Shown here: one piece after another, positions 19,495 through 28,531 of the stretch | Numbering within the stretch: the first letter of the stretch is position 1 | How the letters are laid out: the number at the start of each line of letters is the position of its first letter | Assembly (NCBI GenBank): GCA_017302795.1 | Contig: JAFLCB010000005.1 | Location: 143,668-207,667, forward strand | Length of the DNA stretch: 64,000 bases | Direction: 5' to 3' | Origin: Deltaproteobacteria bacterium | GTDB lineage: Bacteria > Bdellovibrionota > Bdellovibrionia > Bdellovibrionales > JAMPXM01 | The notes under the pieces: generated by a model | Database searches by the model: none | Told to the model about the DNA's origin: nothing | The model's input: the letters and a program-made list of their open reading frames with translations, nothing else | Made by a program: the position numbers and the translations under genes

Positions 19495-19752
19495 TTGTAG
19501 AACTGTGAGACGGATATGAAACAGATTCACAGACCCTACATCTTTGATCGAATTGTTCGCACCGATGTTGCATACTCCCGTCCTAACCGCGCGATTTGTG
19601 GTTCGGAAGCAAGAGAAGGCTAGAGAGATCAGAAATCGCGCCGAAAAATGGAATTTTGAACGACCGTAATTGGCACCGTTCGATCAGACCAGATGATGAG
19701 AACGCTTTAAAGAATTAGTAATATTATCGAGGGCTCGCCTCGAGGAGGAAAA
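19495..19752. other. 258-base intergenic region
   Basis: This gap holds one small possible reading frame (19516-19623, plus strand, 35 codons, weak GACGG upstream) and a TATTAT box at 19722-19727 that could be a -10 element for the gene at 19753. I see no convincing -35 element, RNA gene or repeat. Confidence 0.3.
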
Positions 19753-20424
19753 ATGAAGAAGAATTTGATCATGGCAGTAGCTGCCACACTTGCAGTAGGA
19801 CAGTTATCGGCAGTCGCTCATGCCGCAGGACCAGGTCGCAGCTCACGCCCAGAGGCCGTTCGAGGTCGCGAAACAGAAACTGCTCGACGTGGAGCTGAAA
19901 CCGCTGCTCGAACTGGTGCAGATAGCGCTGGATCGACAACTATCGCGGAAGTTGCGCGTCTAAACCTGACACGCACTCTCGACGTGAATCAACTAACTGC
20001 ACTCCGTCGAAAAAGTAATGATCCCGCAGTAGATGAAGCGTTGAAAAACATTCTTTCGAACTCATCCAAAGCGGAACTCGAGGCCCTTTCACTGGCTCGC
20101 ATGACGGCGATTGCAAACTTGCCACCGGGTTACAAAGTTGATGCTCAACAAGAAGCGGTTGCGCGGCTATCTCCCGATGCTCAAAACGAACTCGCTTACG
20201 CGAAGTTTGCACTGCGCACTTATACAAAAGACTTTTCTCAGAAAAACCGAGATAACCTGACGTTCCTTTTCGAAAAAACGAACGAAATTTATCTCGCAAG
20301 CGGCGGTCGCAAAACGATTGGTGAATCGTTCAAGGAAGCTAATGACATGATGGCGAAGTCGGAAGCGCAAGGCGGCCGAAGCACGCGCCTCGAGTTAGCA
20401 GAAGCAAACAAGTACTGCAAATAA
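19753..20424 (+). CDS. small secreted protein, unknown function
   Basis: This is a 223-residue protein with GGAGGAAAA immediately upstream of the ATG and a classic signal peptide (residues 1-24, ending AHA-AG). The next 45 residues are Arg/Glu/Ala/Thr-rich with an RRGAETAARTGA near-repeat. The rest is helical and ends with a single cysteine (NKYCK). No family is recognised. The gene has its own strong terminator at 20452-20482. The very good ribosome site and terminator suggest a well-expressed periplasmic or secreted protein. Confidence 0.75.
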   Translation: MKKNLIMAVAATLAVGQLSAVAHAAGPGRSSRPEAVRGRETETARRGAETAARTGADSAGSTTIAEVARLNLTRTLDVNQLTALRRKSNDPAVDEALKNILSNSSKAELEALSLARMTAIANLPPGYKVDAQQEAVARLSPDAQNELAYAKFALRTYTKDFSQKNRDNLTFLFEKTNEIYLASGGRKTIGESFKEANDMMAKSEAQGGRSTRLELAEANKYCK

Positions 20425-20451
20425 GCTGAGGTCGTTTTTCCTCTCCGAACT

Positions 20452-20482
20452 GGGCGAAGCTGCTAGCTTCGCCCTTTTTTTT
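20452..20482 (+). terminator. Rho-independent terminator
   Basis: A perfect 10-base stem (GGGCGAAGCT with AGCTTCGCCC) has a 3-base loop and is followed by eight T residues. It lies 28 bases after the stop of the secreted protein ending at 20424. Confidence 0.95.
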
Positions 20483-20522
20483 GATGATTTCTTTTTTCGC
20501 AATTCTGCTGTTAAATTGCACC

Positions 20523-21161
20523 ATGCTTAGCGCCTTAACTGACGTCGATCGCGATCTCTTTGAGATTGTGAACCGGAACCTCTCAAACGATGTCTTTGAC
20601 GCCGTCATGCCGATTGTCACCGACCTTCATCAGCAGCCTTTGTTCTGGGCCGCAGTTACAGCTTGGATTCTCAGCCAGATTTTGGTCCCTGCTTTTTTTA
20701 AGCGCGATCAAAACGATCCCAAAAAACGCTTCTCGGTCTACGCAAAGGCTGCTGCGGTGAGATGGGTCAAGGCGATCCTTATTCTTTCACTCTCAATGGG
20801 GCTCGCAGATTTGATTTCATATCGCGGTATTAAAGTTTGGGTGAAACGCGATCGTCCAGAGGCCGCAGGACTTCAGCCGATCCTTCGTACTCACCCACAT
20901 TCGGGGTGGTCGTTTCCTTCCAATCATTCAGCCAATAATTTTGCACTTGCGAGAACGGTTCAATTCTTCGCCCCCTCCTACGCGGTAGTCACCTATATTT
21001 TCGCTTTTGCTGTGGCATTTTCTAGGGTGTACGTTGGCGTACATTTCCCTGGCGACGCGCTCGCCGGGGCATTGATAGGATTTTTATCCGCTACTTTCGT
21101 GTGGCGAGTCGTCGGCGAGATTAGCCGACGACGGAAAAAGACGACTCAAGGCACAGCCTGA
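20523..21161 (+). CDS. PAP2-family membrane phosphatase
   Basis: This is a 212-residue integral membrane protein with the three phosphatidic acid phosphatase type 2 motifs: KVWVKRDRP, PSNH (usually PSGH) and SRVYVGVHFPGD with the catalytic histidine. About five membrane helices are expected. Such enzymes dephosphorylate lipid phosphates such as undecaprenyl pyrophosphate or phosphatidylglycerol phosphate; the substrate cannot be told from sequence. The frame opens at 20481 inside the preceding terminator, so I prefer the ATG at 20523, although its ribosome site is poor. The stop codon abuts a tandem repeat at 21161-21237. Confidence 0.85.
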   Translation: MLSALTDVDRDLFEIVNRNLSNDVFDAVMPIVTDLHQQPLFWAAVTAWILSQILVPAFFKRDQNDPKKRFSVYAKAAAVRWVKAILILSLSMGLADLISYRGIKVWVKRDRPEAAGLQPILRTHPHSGWSFPSNHSANNFALARTVQFFAPSYAVVTYIFAFAVAFSRVYVGVHFPGDALAGALIGFLSATFVWRVVGEISRRRKKTTQGTA

Positions 21162-21237
21162 TGGGCGTTCCGTTTACAAAACGCCGCCTAATTGGCGTTA
21201 CATTTATAAAACGCCGCCTAGGTGGCGTTACATTTAA
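21161..21237. repeat. 30-base tandem palindromic repeat, about 2.6 copies
   Basis: Units at 21161-21190 and 21191-21220 agree at 26 of 30 bases, and a third partial unit runs to about 21237. Each junction contains an inverted repeat (AACGCC, 8 bases, GGCGTT). The array fills the whole space between the convergent stop codons of the PAP2 gene and the cyclic-nucleotide-binding gene. The latter's stop codon (21234-21236) lies within the third copy. No T-run follows, so it is not a standard terminator. Confidence 0.85.
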
Positions 21238-21695
21238 AAGTGGCGAATATTTTTTTCGCGTGAAAACGAAAGATCCATAGTGGTTATTCGCAGCCGGCCG
21301 CAAAGGAAGTGGGCAAATGACCGATAGACCTTAACCGCGACGGCCGGGTTTTTCTCAAAAAAACTTCTAAGGCTATCAAAATCAAGTTTCACGAGTTCCG
21401 TTCTCTCAAGAGCAACAACCGTCGCCGAGCGAGGCTCACCATCAACGAATGCCATCTCGCCGAAGTGACCGCCTGTTCCCAGCTGTGCGACTTCGACCAC
21501 GTCTTCTTTTCCCGATCGACGAATTCGCACTGTCCCAAATTTAATAACGAACAAAGAAACGGCTTTATCGCCCTCGCTGAATACTTCATCGCCAGGGTTG
21601 AACGTCTCGACAGTCGCAATTTCACTTAATTGTTCGAGCTCTTTTGGTGAGAGATCTTTGAAAAGATAAATATTTTTAAATAACTCAGCGCCCAT
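21234..21695 (-). CDS. cyclic-nucleotide-binding (CRP-fold) domain protein
   Basis: This is a 153-residue protein consisting of one cNMP-binding domain. It has the PGDEVFSEGD entry loop and the phosphate-binding cassette GHFGEMAFVDGEPRSATVVA, with the usual Gly-Glu and Arg. It has no C-terminal DNA-binding helix-turn-helix, so it is not a CRP/FNR regulator; it is a stand-alone sensor module. The start is the ATG at 21695, with GGGAGG five bases upstream; the TTG at 21716 is less likely. Its 3' end runs into the tandem repeat. Confidence 0.85.
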   Translation of the reverse strand: MGAELFKNIYLFKDLSPKELEQLSEIATVETFNPGDEVFSEGDKAVSLFVIKFGTVRIRRSGKEDVVEVAQLGTGGHFGEMAFVDGEPRSATVVALERTELVKLDFDSLRSFFEKNPAVAVKVYRSFAHFLCGRLRITTMDLSFSREKNIRHF

Positions 21696-21781
21696 GAAGC
21701 CTCCCACTGTTTTCAAAAGAACATAGACAGGATAAAGACCGAAGCGCGAGTCTGTCTATCAACTAGAGGGGACTGTCCTAA

Positions 21782-22774
21782 ATGAAAGTACTTGTGACGG
21801 GAGCGACAGGATTTCTTGGCTATTGGATGACCCGCCGACTGCTCGACGAAGGTATGGAAGTTCGCGTGCTGGTTCGCAATCGAAACAAATTAGAGGACCT
21901 TAGCACGCTCCCCGGGAAGTCGATCGAAATCGCAGAGGGCGATATCACAAATTATGATTCACTCGAGACGGCCTGCACTGGGGTCCAGGGCGTTTTCCAT
22001 TTAGCAGGTCTCATCGCCTATTCTCGCGCCCAGCGAAGCTCGATGGAAGAGGTCAACGTACAAGGAACAAAGAATTTACTGAAAGCAATTGAACGAACTT
22101 CGCAAGCCAGGTTGCTACATCTTTCTTCCGTTGTGGCTGTCGGTGCTGGATTTTCCAAAGAGCAAATTCTTGATGAAGCATCTCCGTACAACGTTGGCCA
22201 CCTGAACCTCGGTTACTTTGAAACCAAACACGATGCAGAACTCGCCGTTTTTGAAGCTGTGAGGCACGGAAAAATTGAAGCCGTCGCCGTTAATCCCTCC
22301 ACGATTTACGGCCCCGGTGATTCCAAAAAGGGAAGTCGCGGTGTACAGCTAAAGGTTGCAAAGGGAAAGTTCCCGTTCTATCCGCCAGGTGGCGTGAACA
22401 TCGTACATGTGGATGACGTCGTCGATCTTTGCGTGAAGGCCTTTCGAAGCGGTATCAATGGAGAACGCTTTATTGCCTGCGGTGAAAATCTCACCATCGA
22501 AGAGACTTTTCGAAGAATCGCTATGCTTGCGAAAGTGCCACCACCGCGTTTCGCGCTGCCTCGAGGAGCCATTTTTGCTTTGGCAAAAGTCGGTGACCTT
22601 TTAGAAAAGATAGACCGCAAGGGACCGATCAACTCAGAGAACGCGTGGACATCGACCCTTTTTCATTGGTTCCGACATGACAAGGCCACACGGGAATTTA
22701 ATTTCCGGCCTCGCCCCGCACAGGAGGCTCTTGAAGCAAGTATCAAATGGAGTCGCGATCACGGACTCATTTAG
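21782..22774 (+). CDS. NAD(P)-dependent epimerase/dehydratase-like (extended SDR)
   Basis: This is a 330-residue extended short-chain dehydrogenase. The nucleotide-binding GATGFLG is at residues 7-13, and the catalytic tyrosine and lysine are in YFETK (about residue 145). The family resemblance is to dihydroflavonol-4-reductase or sugar epimerase-like proteins acting on a hydroxyl or keto group. The substrate is not evident. It stands alone and converges on the ABC permease gene with 3 bases between the stops. Confidence 0.85.
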   Translation: MKVLVTGATGFLGYWMTRRLLDEGMEVRVLVRNRNKLEDLSTLPGKSIEIAEGDITNYDSLETACTGVQGVFHLAGLIAYSRAQRSSMEEVNVQGTKNLLKAIERTSQARLLHLSSVVAVGAGFSKEQILDEASPYNVGHLNLGYFETKHDAELAVFEAVRHGKIEAVAVNPSTIYGPGDSKKGSRGVQLKVAKGKFPFYPPGGVNIVHVDDVVDLCVKAFRSGINGERFIACGENLTIEETFRRIAMLAKVPPPRFALPRGAIFALAKVGDLLEKIDRKGPINSENAWTSTLFHWFRHDKATREFNFRPRPAQEALEASIKWSRDHGLI

Positions 22775-22777
22775 TTT

Positions 22778-23656
22778 TTAAACTGGTTGGTTGATGGCTC
22801 GAGGGGCCATCATTCCTCGACCGGAAACGCGCATTGCTAGGACAAAAACGGTGGCGAGGTAAGGGATGATTTGCACCAAAGAGTTGGGCACAGACACGTC
22901 AAAAAGTTTTTGTCCCTGAAGCAGCATTTGAGTGGCATCGGCTGCGGCAAAAACGAAACAGGCCACTGCAGTTGGAACCGGTCGCCAGCCGCCCAGAATC
23001 AAGGCCGCCAATGCTATAAAACCACGACCTCCAGCCATGTCACGAATATATCCGCTACCTTGAACCATACTTAAATCGACGCCGCCAATCCCAATGATTG
23101 CGCCACCCAAAGTGCCCGCTAGAATTCGAATTCTTGCCGGACTCACTCCTTGAACGACGAGTGCCATGGGCTCATCGCCGGCTGCCTTCAAACGAAGGCC
23201 CCAGCGCGTGGCGCGCAAAGCGAAGAACAAAAAACCGGCCAGAACAAGCGCACCTAGAAAAAATCCTGTATCGCTGTTAAGGCGATTTGCCATCTCCAGT
23301 TGAGGTGTACCGCCTGTCACGCCAAACCACGCGCGACAAACGGTGGGAATAAAACCAGCGACCAGCATATTAAAGGCGATCCCGACAACGATTTGGTCCG
23401 CGCGGCTCATAACGGCCAAGAATCCGAATGCAAAACCGCTCATCGCGCCACTTAAAAATCCGGCAATTAGTCCAAGCCAAGGATTTCCAGTCACTGCCGC
23501 GGTCGCTGCTGCTGAAAAAGCTGAAACCAAAAGCTGGCCCTCGATTGCGACATTGGCCAAACCGGAACGTTCGGAAATTAAACCACCATAGGCAGCGAAT
23601 AAAAGTGGAACGCTGACACGCAGTGTGCTTTCCAAGAACGCGATCAACAGATCCAT
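22778..23656 (-). CDS. nucleoside ABC transporter permease, second subunit
   Basis: This is a 292-residue permease of the branched-chain amino acid/BMP-type permease family, with about eight to nine membrane helices and the characteristic SERSGLANVAIEGQLL and AIIGIGGVDLSM segments. It pairs with the permease encoded just upstream, whose stop overlaps its ATG by one base. In the BMP family such pairs import purine or pyrimidine nucleosides across the inner membrane. It is the last gene of the four-gene operon. Confidence 0.9.
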   Translation of the reverse strand: MDLLIAFLESTLRVSVPLLFAAYGGLISERSGLANVAIEGQLLVSAFSAAATAAVTGNPWLGLIAGFLSGAMSGFAFGFLAVMSRADQIVVGIAFNMLVAGFIPTVCRAWFGVTGGTPQLEMANRLNSDTGFFLGALVLAGFLFFALRATRWGLRLKAAGDEPMALVVQGVSPARIRILAGTLGGAIIGIGGVDLSMVQGSGYIRDMAGGRGFIALAALILGGWRPVPTAVACFVFAAADATQMLLQGQKLFDVSVPNSLVQIIPYLATVFVLAMRVSGRGMMAPRAINQPV

Positions 23657-24726
23657 CAGCGTCCCCCGTCAGAAGGAGAGGAAAGTATTCTCTCTTTCGC
23701 CTTCAGCCAGCCCGCCTCAAGCAATGATCTTGAAGCCACAGCTAGCACAATCAACGCTTGAACAACGCCGGCGAGATCGCGAGAAATTTTCTCGGTATCT
23801 AAATCCAAATCCAGCGATCCCTTTTGTAAAGCTCCAAACAAAATCGCAGCCGCGACTATTCCCGCCGCGCGACTCCCGCCAAGTAGTGCGACAGCGATTC
23901 CAACGAAGCCCGCGCCCGCGGCAAATCCTTCACGGGCTTTGTGCATGTAACCCAAAACTACAGACGCACCAGCTAAACCCGCAAGCCCACCGGATATGGA
24001 AAACGTCCGAAGTGTCGTTGCGCTCAACGAAACTCCGGATCGTTTCGCAAACTCGGGCGCTCCACCCACCCATCTTGTTTTCAGTCCGAAAATAGTTTTT
24101 TGCAAAACCACGTCAACAATAACGGCCACCGCGAGGGCGATGAGAAACGCCAAATTCAAAGGACTGGTTCCACCGACTCCTATGAAATCGGCCAAACCAG
24201 AAAATCGGAATCCCTCGCCAATTTCAAGCGTCTCGGGATTCTGAGACGCACTATTGCGAAAAACATCCAGAATCAGGAATCCAGCAAACCCGTAACTTAA
24301 AAAATTAAACAAAATCGAACCAAGAACTTCGTGAACCCCGCGACGCACCTTCAGCCATGCAACAATCCAGGCCCAAGTCCCGCCCGCAAGGAAACCCGCG
24401 AACATCGCTACAGGCCATGCAAGAATAGCTGGCAAATTCGAAAGCTGAATGCCAACTGCTGCCATAGCAATTCCCCCCATGGTCATCTGGCCCTCTGCGC
24501 CGATATTGAAAAGCCCTGCGCGCAGCGCCCACGAAACAGAAAGGCCCGTTAAGATTAACGGAGTCGCGTAATAAAGTGTGTAGCCCAAAGCAGTTGGAGT
24601 GCCAAAAGCACCATTTATAAGAACAGTCGCAACGTGGAGTGGGCTTTCTCCTAGAGCTAAAGTAAGGATCGATGTGAGGATCGCTGCCAGCCCTATTGCG
24701 ATTATAACTGGGATCAGACGTTTCAT
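23656..24726 (-). CDS. nucleoside ABC transporter permease, first subunit
   Basis: This is a 356-residue inner-membrane permease with about ten helices. It carries the family motif in LRAGLFNIGAEGQMTMGG, matching the corresponding segment of the partner permease. It overlaps the ATPase gene by 4 bases and the second permease by 1 base. It belongs to the BMP-type nucleoside importers described as NupP/NupQ or NupB/NupC in other bacteria. Substrate preference is inferred from the operon, not visible in the permease. Confidence 0.9.
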   Translation of the reverse strand: MKRLIPVIIAIGLAAILTSILTLALGESPLHVATVLINGAFGTPTALGYTLYYATPLILTGLSVSWALRAGLFNIGAEGQMTMGGIAMAAVGIQLSNLPAILAWPVAMFAGFLAGGTWAWIVAWLKVRRGVHEVLGSILFNFLSYGFAGFLILDVFRNSASQNPETLEIGEGFRFSGLADFIGVGGTSPLNLAFLIALAVAVIVDVVLQKTIFGLKTRWVGGAPEFAKRSGVSLSATTLRTFSISGGLAGLAGASVVLGYMHKAREGFAAGAGFVGIAVALLGGSRAAGIVAAAILFGALQKGSLDLDLDTEKISRDLAGVVQALIVLAVASRSLLEAGWLKAKERILSSPSDGGR

Positions 24727-26291
24727 ACAGTGGACTCCGGCTTCACCATTCGACCGATGATCATCGAATCTCCGACTGTTTTTCGATCGAATCCCTGCAC
24801 TTCTCTTCCGCCTAATGCCCGCTTAAATTCACCCGTTATCTTCCCACTTGCCATAACTAACAGTCGGTCCGACAGCGCAAATAATTCGTCAAGCTCGCTG
24901 GATATCACAAGGACTGCAGCTCCCTGGTCACGCGCTTGAATAATTTTTTCGTGAATTAGACGAACCGCTGCCAAATCAACACCGCGAGTTGGCTGATGCG
25001 CAACTAGAAGTTTTAATGGCCGAGATAACATTTCCCTAGCGAAAATGAGCTTCTGTTGATTACCCCCAGAGAGGCTCGAGGCTGGGGTCGCAAGCTCAGG
25101 GGCCCTGACGTCATAGGTTTCAGAAAACTTCTTAGCGCGCTCGTGCCATTCGTTTTTTTCAAGCCAAAATTTTTCTACATAGCCAATCGATGCATTCATC
25201 GTAACGGTCTCATCCATCCAAAGACCTTGATGATGGCGATCTTCTGCCACAACCGCCAAGCCATCTCGCCGCAGCTCCGCCAGGCGTTTCGCCGATACTG
25301 ACTCTGACGAATTGCTTTCGACATTTCGACCGAGGACTTGAACAGTTCCTGAAAACCGCTGCAGCCCCAATAAGCAGTTTACGAGTTCGGACTGACCCGA
25401 ACCATCTACACCAGCAATTCCTAGAATCTCTCCCGAACGTATTGAAAGTGAAATTTTATGCAAGGATCGCGAGGTACCAGATTCAGCCGACAGATTCGAG
25501 ACACACACAACCGGCTCCGGCTGCAGTTCTTTGGGAGCCGCTGAACGCGGTGACAATGGAGCAACGTCGCTGCCAACCATTGCTCTTACAACTTCATCGC
25601 GAGCAGTGTTTGCGATCATGCCCGCACCCACCATTTTCCCAGCGCGCAAAACAGTCCATGTGTCGCAATGATCAAACACTTCCGATAGTTTGTGGGTGAT
25701 TACAAAAACAGTACGACCTTGCTTCTTTAGCTGCTTCAATATTCCGAAAAGACTTTCGATCTCAATAGGAGAAAGAACTGCTGTAGGTTCGTCCAAAACA
25801 AGAATTTCAGCACGGCGAGCAATCAGCTTCAGAATTTCTACTCGCTGCCGCTCTCCAACCGATAAATTGCCGACCGTTTCATACCAATTCAACTTAAGGT
25901 CAGAAGAGGGCAATAATGCCTCCAAGTCCCTTATCGCTTTTTCACGCTTCAACCGACCGAAAAAGTCGACGGCTTCATGACCCAGCATAATGTTATCGAT
26001 TACCGAAAGCGTTTCTACCAAAGTGAAGTGCTGTTGAACCATTCCAAGCCCGGCCCGGATCGCATCCGTCGGAGAAGAAAAATTCGCTAGCTTTCCTGAT
26101 AAATGAACCCGGCCCTCCGACGCCTGCACAAGACCGAAGAGGATTTTCATCATCGTCGATTTTCCTGCACCATTTTCGCCCAAAACAGCGTGGATCAAAC
26201 CCTCTTCGAATTTCGCACTGACACTGTCCAAAGCCCGATACTTACTGGGCTCGCAGATGCGTGTAACACCAGTAAACTCGACCGCAATCAC
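24723..26291 (-). CDS. nucleoside ABC transporter ATPase (tandem ABC domains)
   Basis: This is a 522-residue protein with two ABC domains in one chain. The first has Walker A GENGAGKST, signature LSVGERQRV and Walker B LVLDEPTAVL. The second has the altered Walker A GVDGSGQSE and signature LSGGNQQKL, with AHQPTRGVD at Walker B, as is normal for this and the sugar (CUT2) ATPases. It energises nucleoside import. It overlaps its neighbours by 4 bases on each side, so the four subunits are translationally coupled. Confidence 0.93.
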   Translation of the reverse strand: MIAVEFTGVTRICEPSKYRALDSVSAKFEEGLIHAVLGENGAGKSTMMKILFGLVQASEGRVHLSGKLANFSSPTDAIRAGLGMVQQHFTLVETLSVIDNIMLGHEAVDFFGRLKREKAIRDLEALLPSSDLKLNWYETVGNLSVGERQRVEILKLIARRAEILVLDEPTAVLSPIEIESLFGILKQLKKQGRTVFVITHKLSEVFDHCDTWTVLRAGKMVGAGMIANTARDEVVRAMVGSDVAPLSPRSAAPKELQPEPVVCVSNLSAESGTSRSLHKISLSIRSGEILGIAGVDGSGQSELVNCLLGLQRFSGTVQVLGRNVESNSSESVSAKRLAELRRDGLAVVAEDRHHQGLWMDETVTMNASIGYVEKFWLEKNEWHERAKKFSETYDVRAPELATPASSLSGGNQQKLIFAREMLSRPLKLLVAHQPTRGVDLAAVRLIHEKIIQARDQGAAVLVISSELDELFALSDRLLVMASGKITGEFKRALGGREVQGFDRKTVGDSMIIGRMVKPESTV

Positions 26292-27358
26292 TTCACTTCT
26301 TTCATCTTATAGAAGTCGGGCACCTTCACAGCGCCGCTGATGATTTGAGCCCGAACTGCTTCCAGTTTTTCCTGGTAGGGAGCGATGAGCGTTTTGTTGT
26401 GCTCGTCAACCGCATAGTCGATGCCTTTGTCTATCAACCCGAACGACTGGGTACCAGCTTTGAAGTTCTTCTCGACTTCGGATTTGATCGCTTCATAAAC
26501 TGCGTTATCAACCCGCTTCAACATACTGGTCAGCACCCGGCCTGGTTTTATTCCGTTTTGATTCGAATCAACGCCAATGACCAATGTCTTTTTTGAGGAG
26601 TCCGTCTCTACCGCGTCAAAAACCCCGATCCCAGATGCTCCGGCAGCAGCAAACAAAACGTCGGCTCCCTGGCTCATTTGCGAAAGTGCTAATTCGCGCC
26701 CTCGAGTAGGATTCGCCCAAGCTGAGGCAGTGATTCCAACAAAACCATTCATTACCTTCACTTTTGGATTCGCTGCCGCTACTCCAGCTTCATAGGCGAT
26801 TAGAAACCGGCGGACCAACGCGACGTCCATCCCGCCGACGAAGCCCACTTTTCCGGTCTTCGTTGCAAGCCCCGCCAAATACCCTACCAGGTAGCTACCT
26901 TCGTGCTCTTCAAACATAAGGCTAGACACATTCGGACCGTTGACCACCGAGTCAACAATTGCAAAATGCGTGTTGGGAAACTGCGGAGCTACCTTTTTGA
27001 GAGCATCAGCTTGCGCAAATCCGACGGCAATAATCAGCGGAATTCCCCGTTCGGCAAACGTCCTCATGGCGGGCTCAAAGGCTGCATCGTCTGGACTCTC
27101 TACATCCTTCAATGTCAGCCCAAATTCTTTTGCTGCTCGCTCGGCACCCGCGACGGCTGCTGAGTTAAAAGACTTGTCGTCTTTTCCGCCTTTATCGAGG
27201 ACAAGACCAATCGACATTCCAGACGTCGCTTTCTTTTCTTCTGCAGATGCGCCAAAGTCCGATTTCTTGGTGCAAGCACACAAAACGATCGGAAGCACCA
27301 CTAGCGGCAGCCGCAAACCGCGCTTAAAAGATTTCTCGAAACCTCGAACTGATGACAT
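26288..27358 (-). CDS. BMP-family nucleoside-binding lipoprotein
   Basis: This is a 356-residue substrate-binding lipoprotein. A signal peptide ends in the lipobox LCAC, with Cys29 as the predicted lipidated residue. The mature part matches the BMP/PnrA/TmpC family (GLVLDKGGKDDKSFN start and GVDSNQNG near the C-terminal lobe). These proteins bind purine nucleosides in the periplasm for the ABC importer. GGAGGG lies four bases upstream of the ATG. It is first in the operon and divergent from the glycosyltransferase gene at 27473. In a predator or scavenger this would serve nucleoside salvage; that is inference. Confidence 0.93.
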   Translation of the reverse strand: MSSVRGFEKSFKRGLRLPLVVLPIVLCACTKKSDFGASAEEKKATSGMSIGLVLDKGGKDDKSFNSAAVAGAERAAKEFGLTLKDVESPDDAAFEPAMRTFAERGIPLIIAVGFAQADALKKVAPQFPNTHFAIVDSVVNGPNVSSLMFEEHEGSYLVGYLAGLATKTGKVGFVGGMDVALVRRFLIAYEAGVAAANPKVKVMNGFVGITASAWANPTRGRELALSQMSQGADVLFAAAGASGIGVFDAVETDSSKKTLVIGVDSNQNGIKPGRVLTSMLKRVDNAVYEAIKSEVEKNFKAGTQSFGLIDKGIDYAVDEHNKTLIAPYQEKLEAVRAQIISGAVKVPDFYKMKEVK

Positions 27359-27472
27359 AGCGCCCTCCGACGACTAAACTGTATTTATCCCTCACAATAA
27401 TTGCAGCTATTTTTCACAGTTCGCGTCGACTTGTTTGTCCCATCGCGTAAGTTCCAGTACAGTTTTCAAACG

Positions 27473-28402
27473 GTGATTCGACGCTTATTGCCCTTAGGCT
27501 GGTTTCTAATATCAATTCTCTGTGTGGGCGTCATTGCGATCGCCTCAGGAACTTTATTTTTCGTCCTCATACCAGATGCTAAGGACCTCGATTCCTGTCT
27601 TACGACCACCATGCACGAAGTTCGACTTTGCCGAAAAGAGCCGTCTTACGTGCCGCTGGCTCAGATCTCCGAATCACTGCAAAATGCTATCATCGTGTCA
27701 GAAGACTCTGCTTTTTGGGATCATGAAGGCATCGATTGGATCGAGCTTCGAAAAAGTTTCGAAACAAATATCGAGAAAGGTCGATTCGCCCGTGGCGGTT
27801 CGACGATCACGCAGCAGTTAGCCAAAAACGTTTATCTGTCGCCCGAAAAGTCGGTCCTTCGAAAAATTAAGGAAGCCGTCATAGCAACTCGGATCGAGCG
27901 ACAATTTAAGAAAAAATTGATTCTCGAAAAATATCTCAACGTCGTCGAGTTCGATAAAGACGTTTACGGAATAAAAAAAGCGGCTCAGCACTATTTCCAA
28001 ACTACACCTCGCTCGCTGACCATTGCACAAAGCGCATGGCTGGCCTTTTTGTTGCCCAATCCGCCCAAGTATTCGATCAGCTTTCACCGAAACAAACTGA
28101 CTCCCTTCGCCTTCAAACAAATGAGCGAGATCATTAACCGTCTGGGACGGTTCAAAAAAATATCGGAAAGCGATCGCGCGGCAGCGCTGAACGAGGCGCG
28201 GTCCATGTTTGGCGGCCTCTCGGGCGAATCAACGGAACTTTATGATGAGCTCGAGGAAGAGGGCGATCAGAGCGAACCCTCGAATGCGCCGGCGCAAACT
28301 CCAGCGCCCGAATCTGCGGCTGATTCCGAAAGTGATGCCGCGGCAGCTCCATCAACCGACCCTATCGATGAAGAATTGGGCAATTCGTCCAACGATCCTT
28401 GA
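27473..28402 (+). CDS. mtgA: monofunctional peptidoglycan glycosyltransferase (MtgA-like)
   Basis: This is a GT51 family protein of about 309 residues that polymerises lipid II into glycan strands at the inner membrane. It has an N-terminal membrane helix and the GT51 motifs EDSAFWDHEG (with the catalytic Glu) and GGSTITQQLAKN, then RKIKEA. There is no transpeptidase domain. The last 70 residues are a Glu/Ala/Pro/Ser-rich tail not usual in MtgA. Possible starts are TTG 27401, TTG 27431 and GTG 27473; I prefer the last because it places the helix near the N-terminus, but none has a clear ribosome site. Confidence 0.88.
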   Translation: MIRRLLPLGWFLISILCVGVIAIASGTLFFVLIPDAKDLDSCLTTTMHEVRLCRKEPSYVPLAQISESLQNAIIVSEDSAFWDHEGIDWIELRKSFETNIEKGRFARGGSTITQQLAKNVYLSPEKSVLRKIKEAVIATRIERQFKKKLILEKYLNVVEFDKDVYGIKKAAQHYFQTTPRSLTIAQSAWLAFLLPNPPKYSISFHRNKLTPFAFKQMSEIINRLGRFKKISESDRAAALNEARSMFGGLSGESTELYDELEEEGDQSEPSNAPAQTPAPESAADSESDAAAAPSTDPIDEELGNSSNDP

Positions 28403-28531
28403 TCTTTCGACTCACCTTCCTCTGTTGAATTTATATTCCATCGCGCCGCGATTGCGGAATGGTCTGGAATTCGGCTACTTGCTGTGTCGAACCCCCCAAG
28501 GATTGGGCCACTCAGAAAGTGAGTTTCTTTG

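Noticed and set aside
19516..19623. 35-codon plus-strand small ORF in the gap before 19753
   Set aside because: The ribosome site is weak, there is no family match and no supporting terminator or promoter; kept only as a note in the intergenic entry.
21161..21237. Possible CRISPR array
   Set aside because: The 30-base units are directly tandem with no unique spacers, only about 2.6 copies, and no cas genes are present.
21121..21303. 60-residue minus-strand frame with NVTPxRRRF repeats
   Set aside because: The repeats only reflect the 30-base tandem array read through on one strand; the frame overlaps two real gene ends and has no ribosome site.
24723..26291. Degenerate Walker A (GVDGSGQSE) in the second ABC domain as a novelty
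   Set aside because: This change is normal in the tandem ATPases of BMP and CUT2 transporters.
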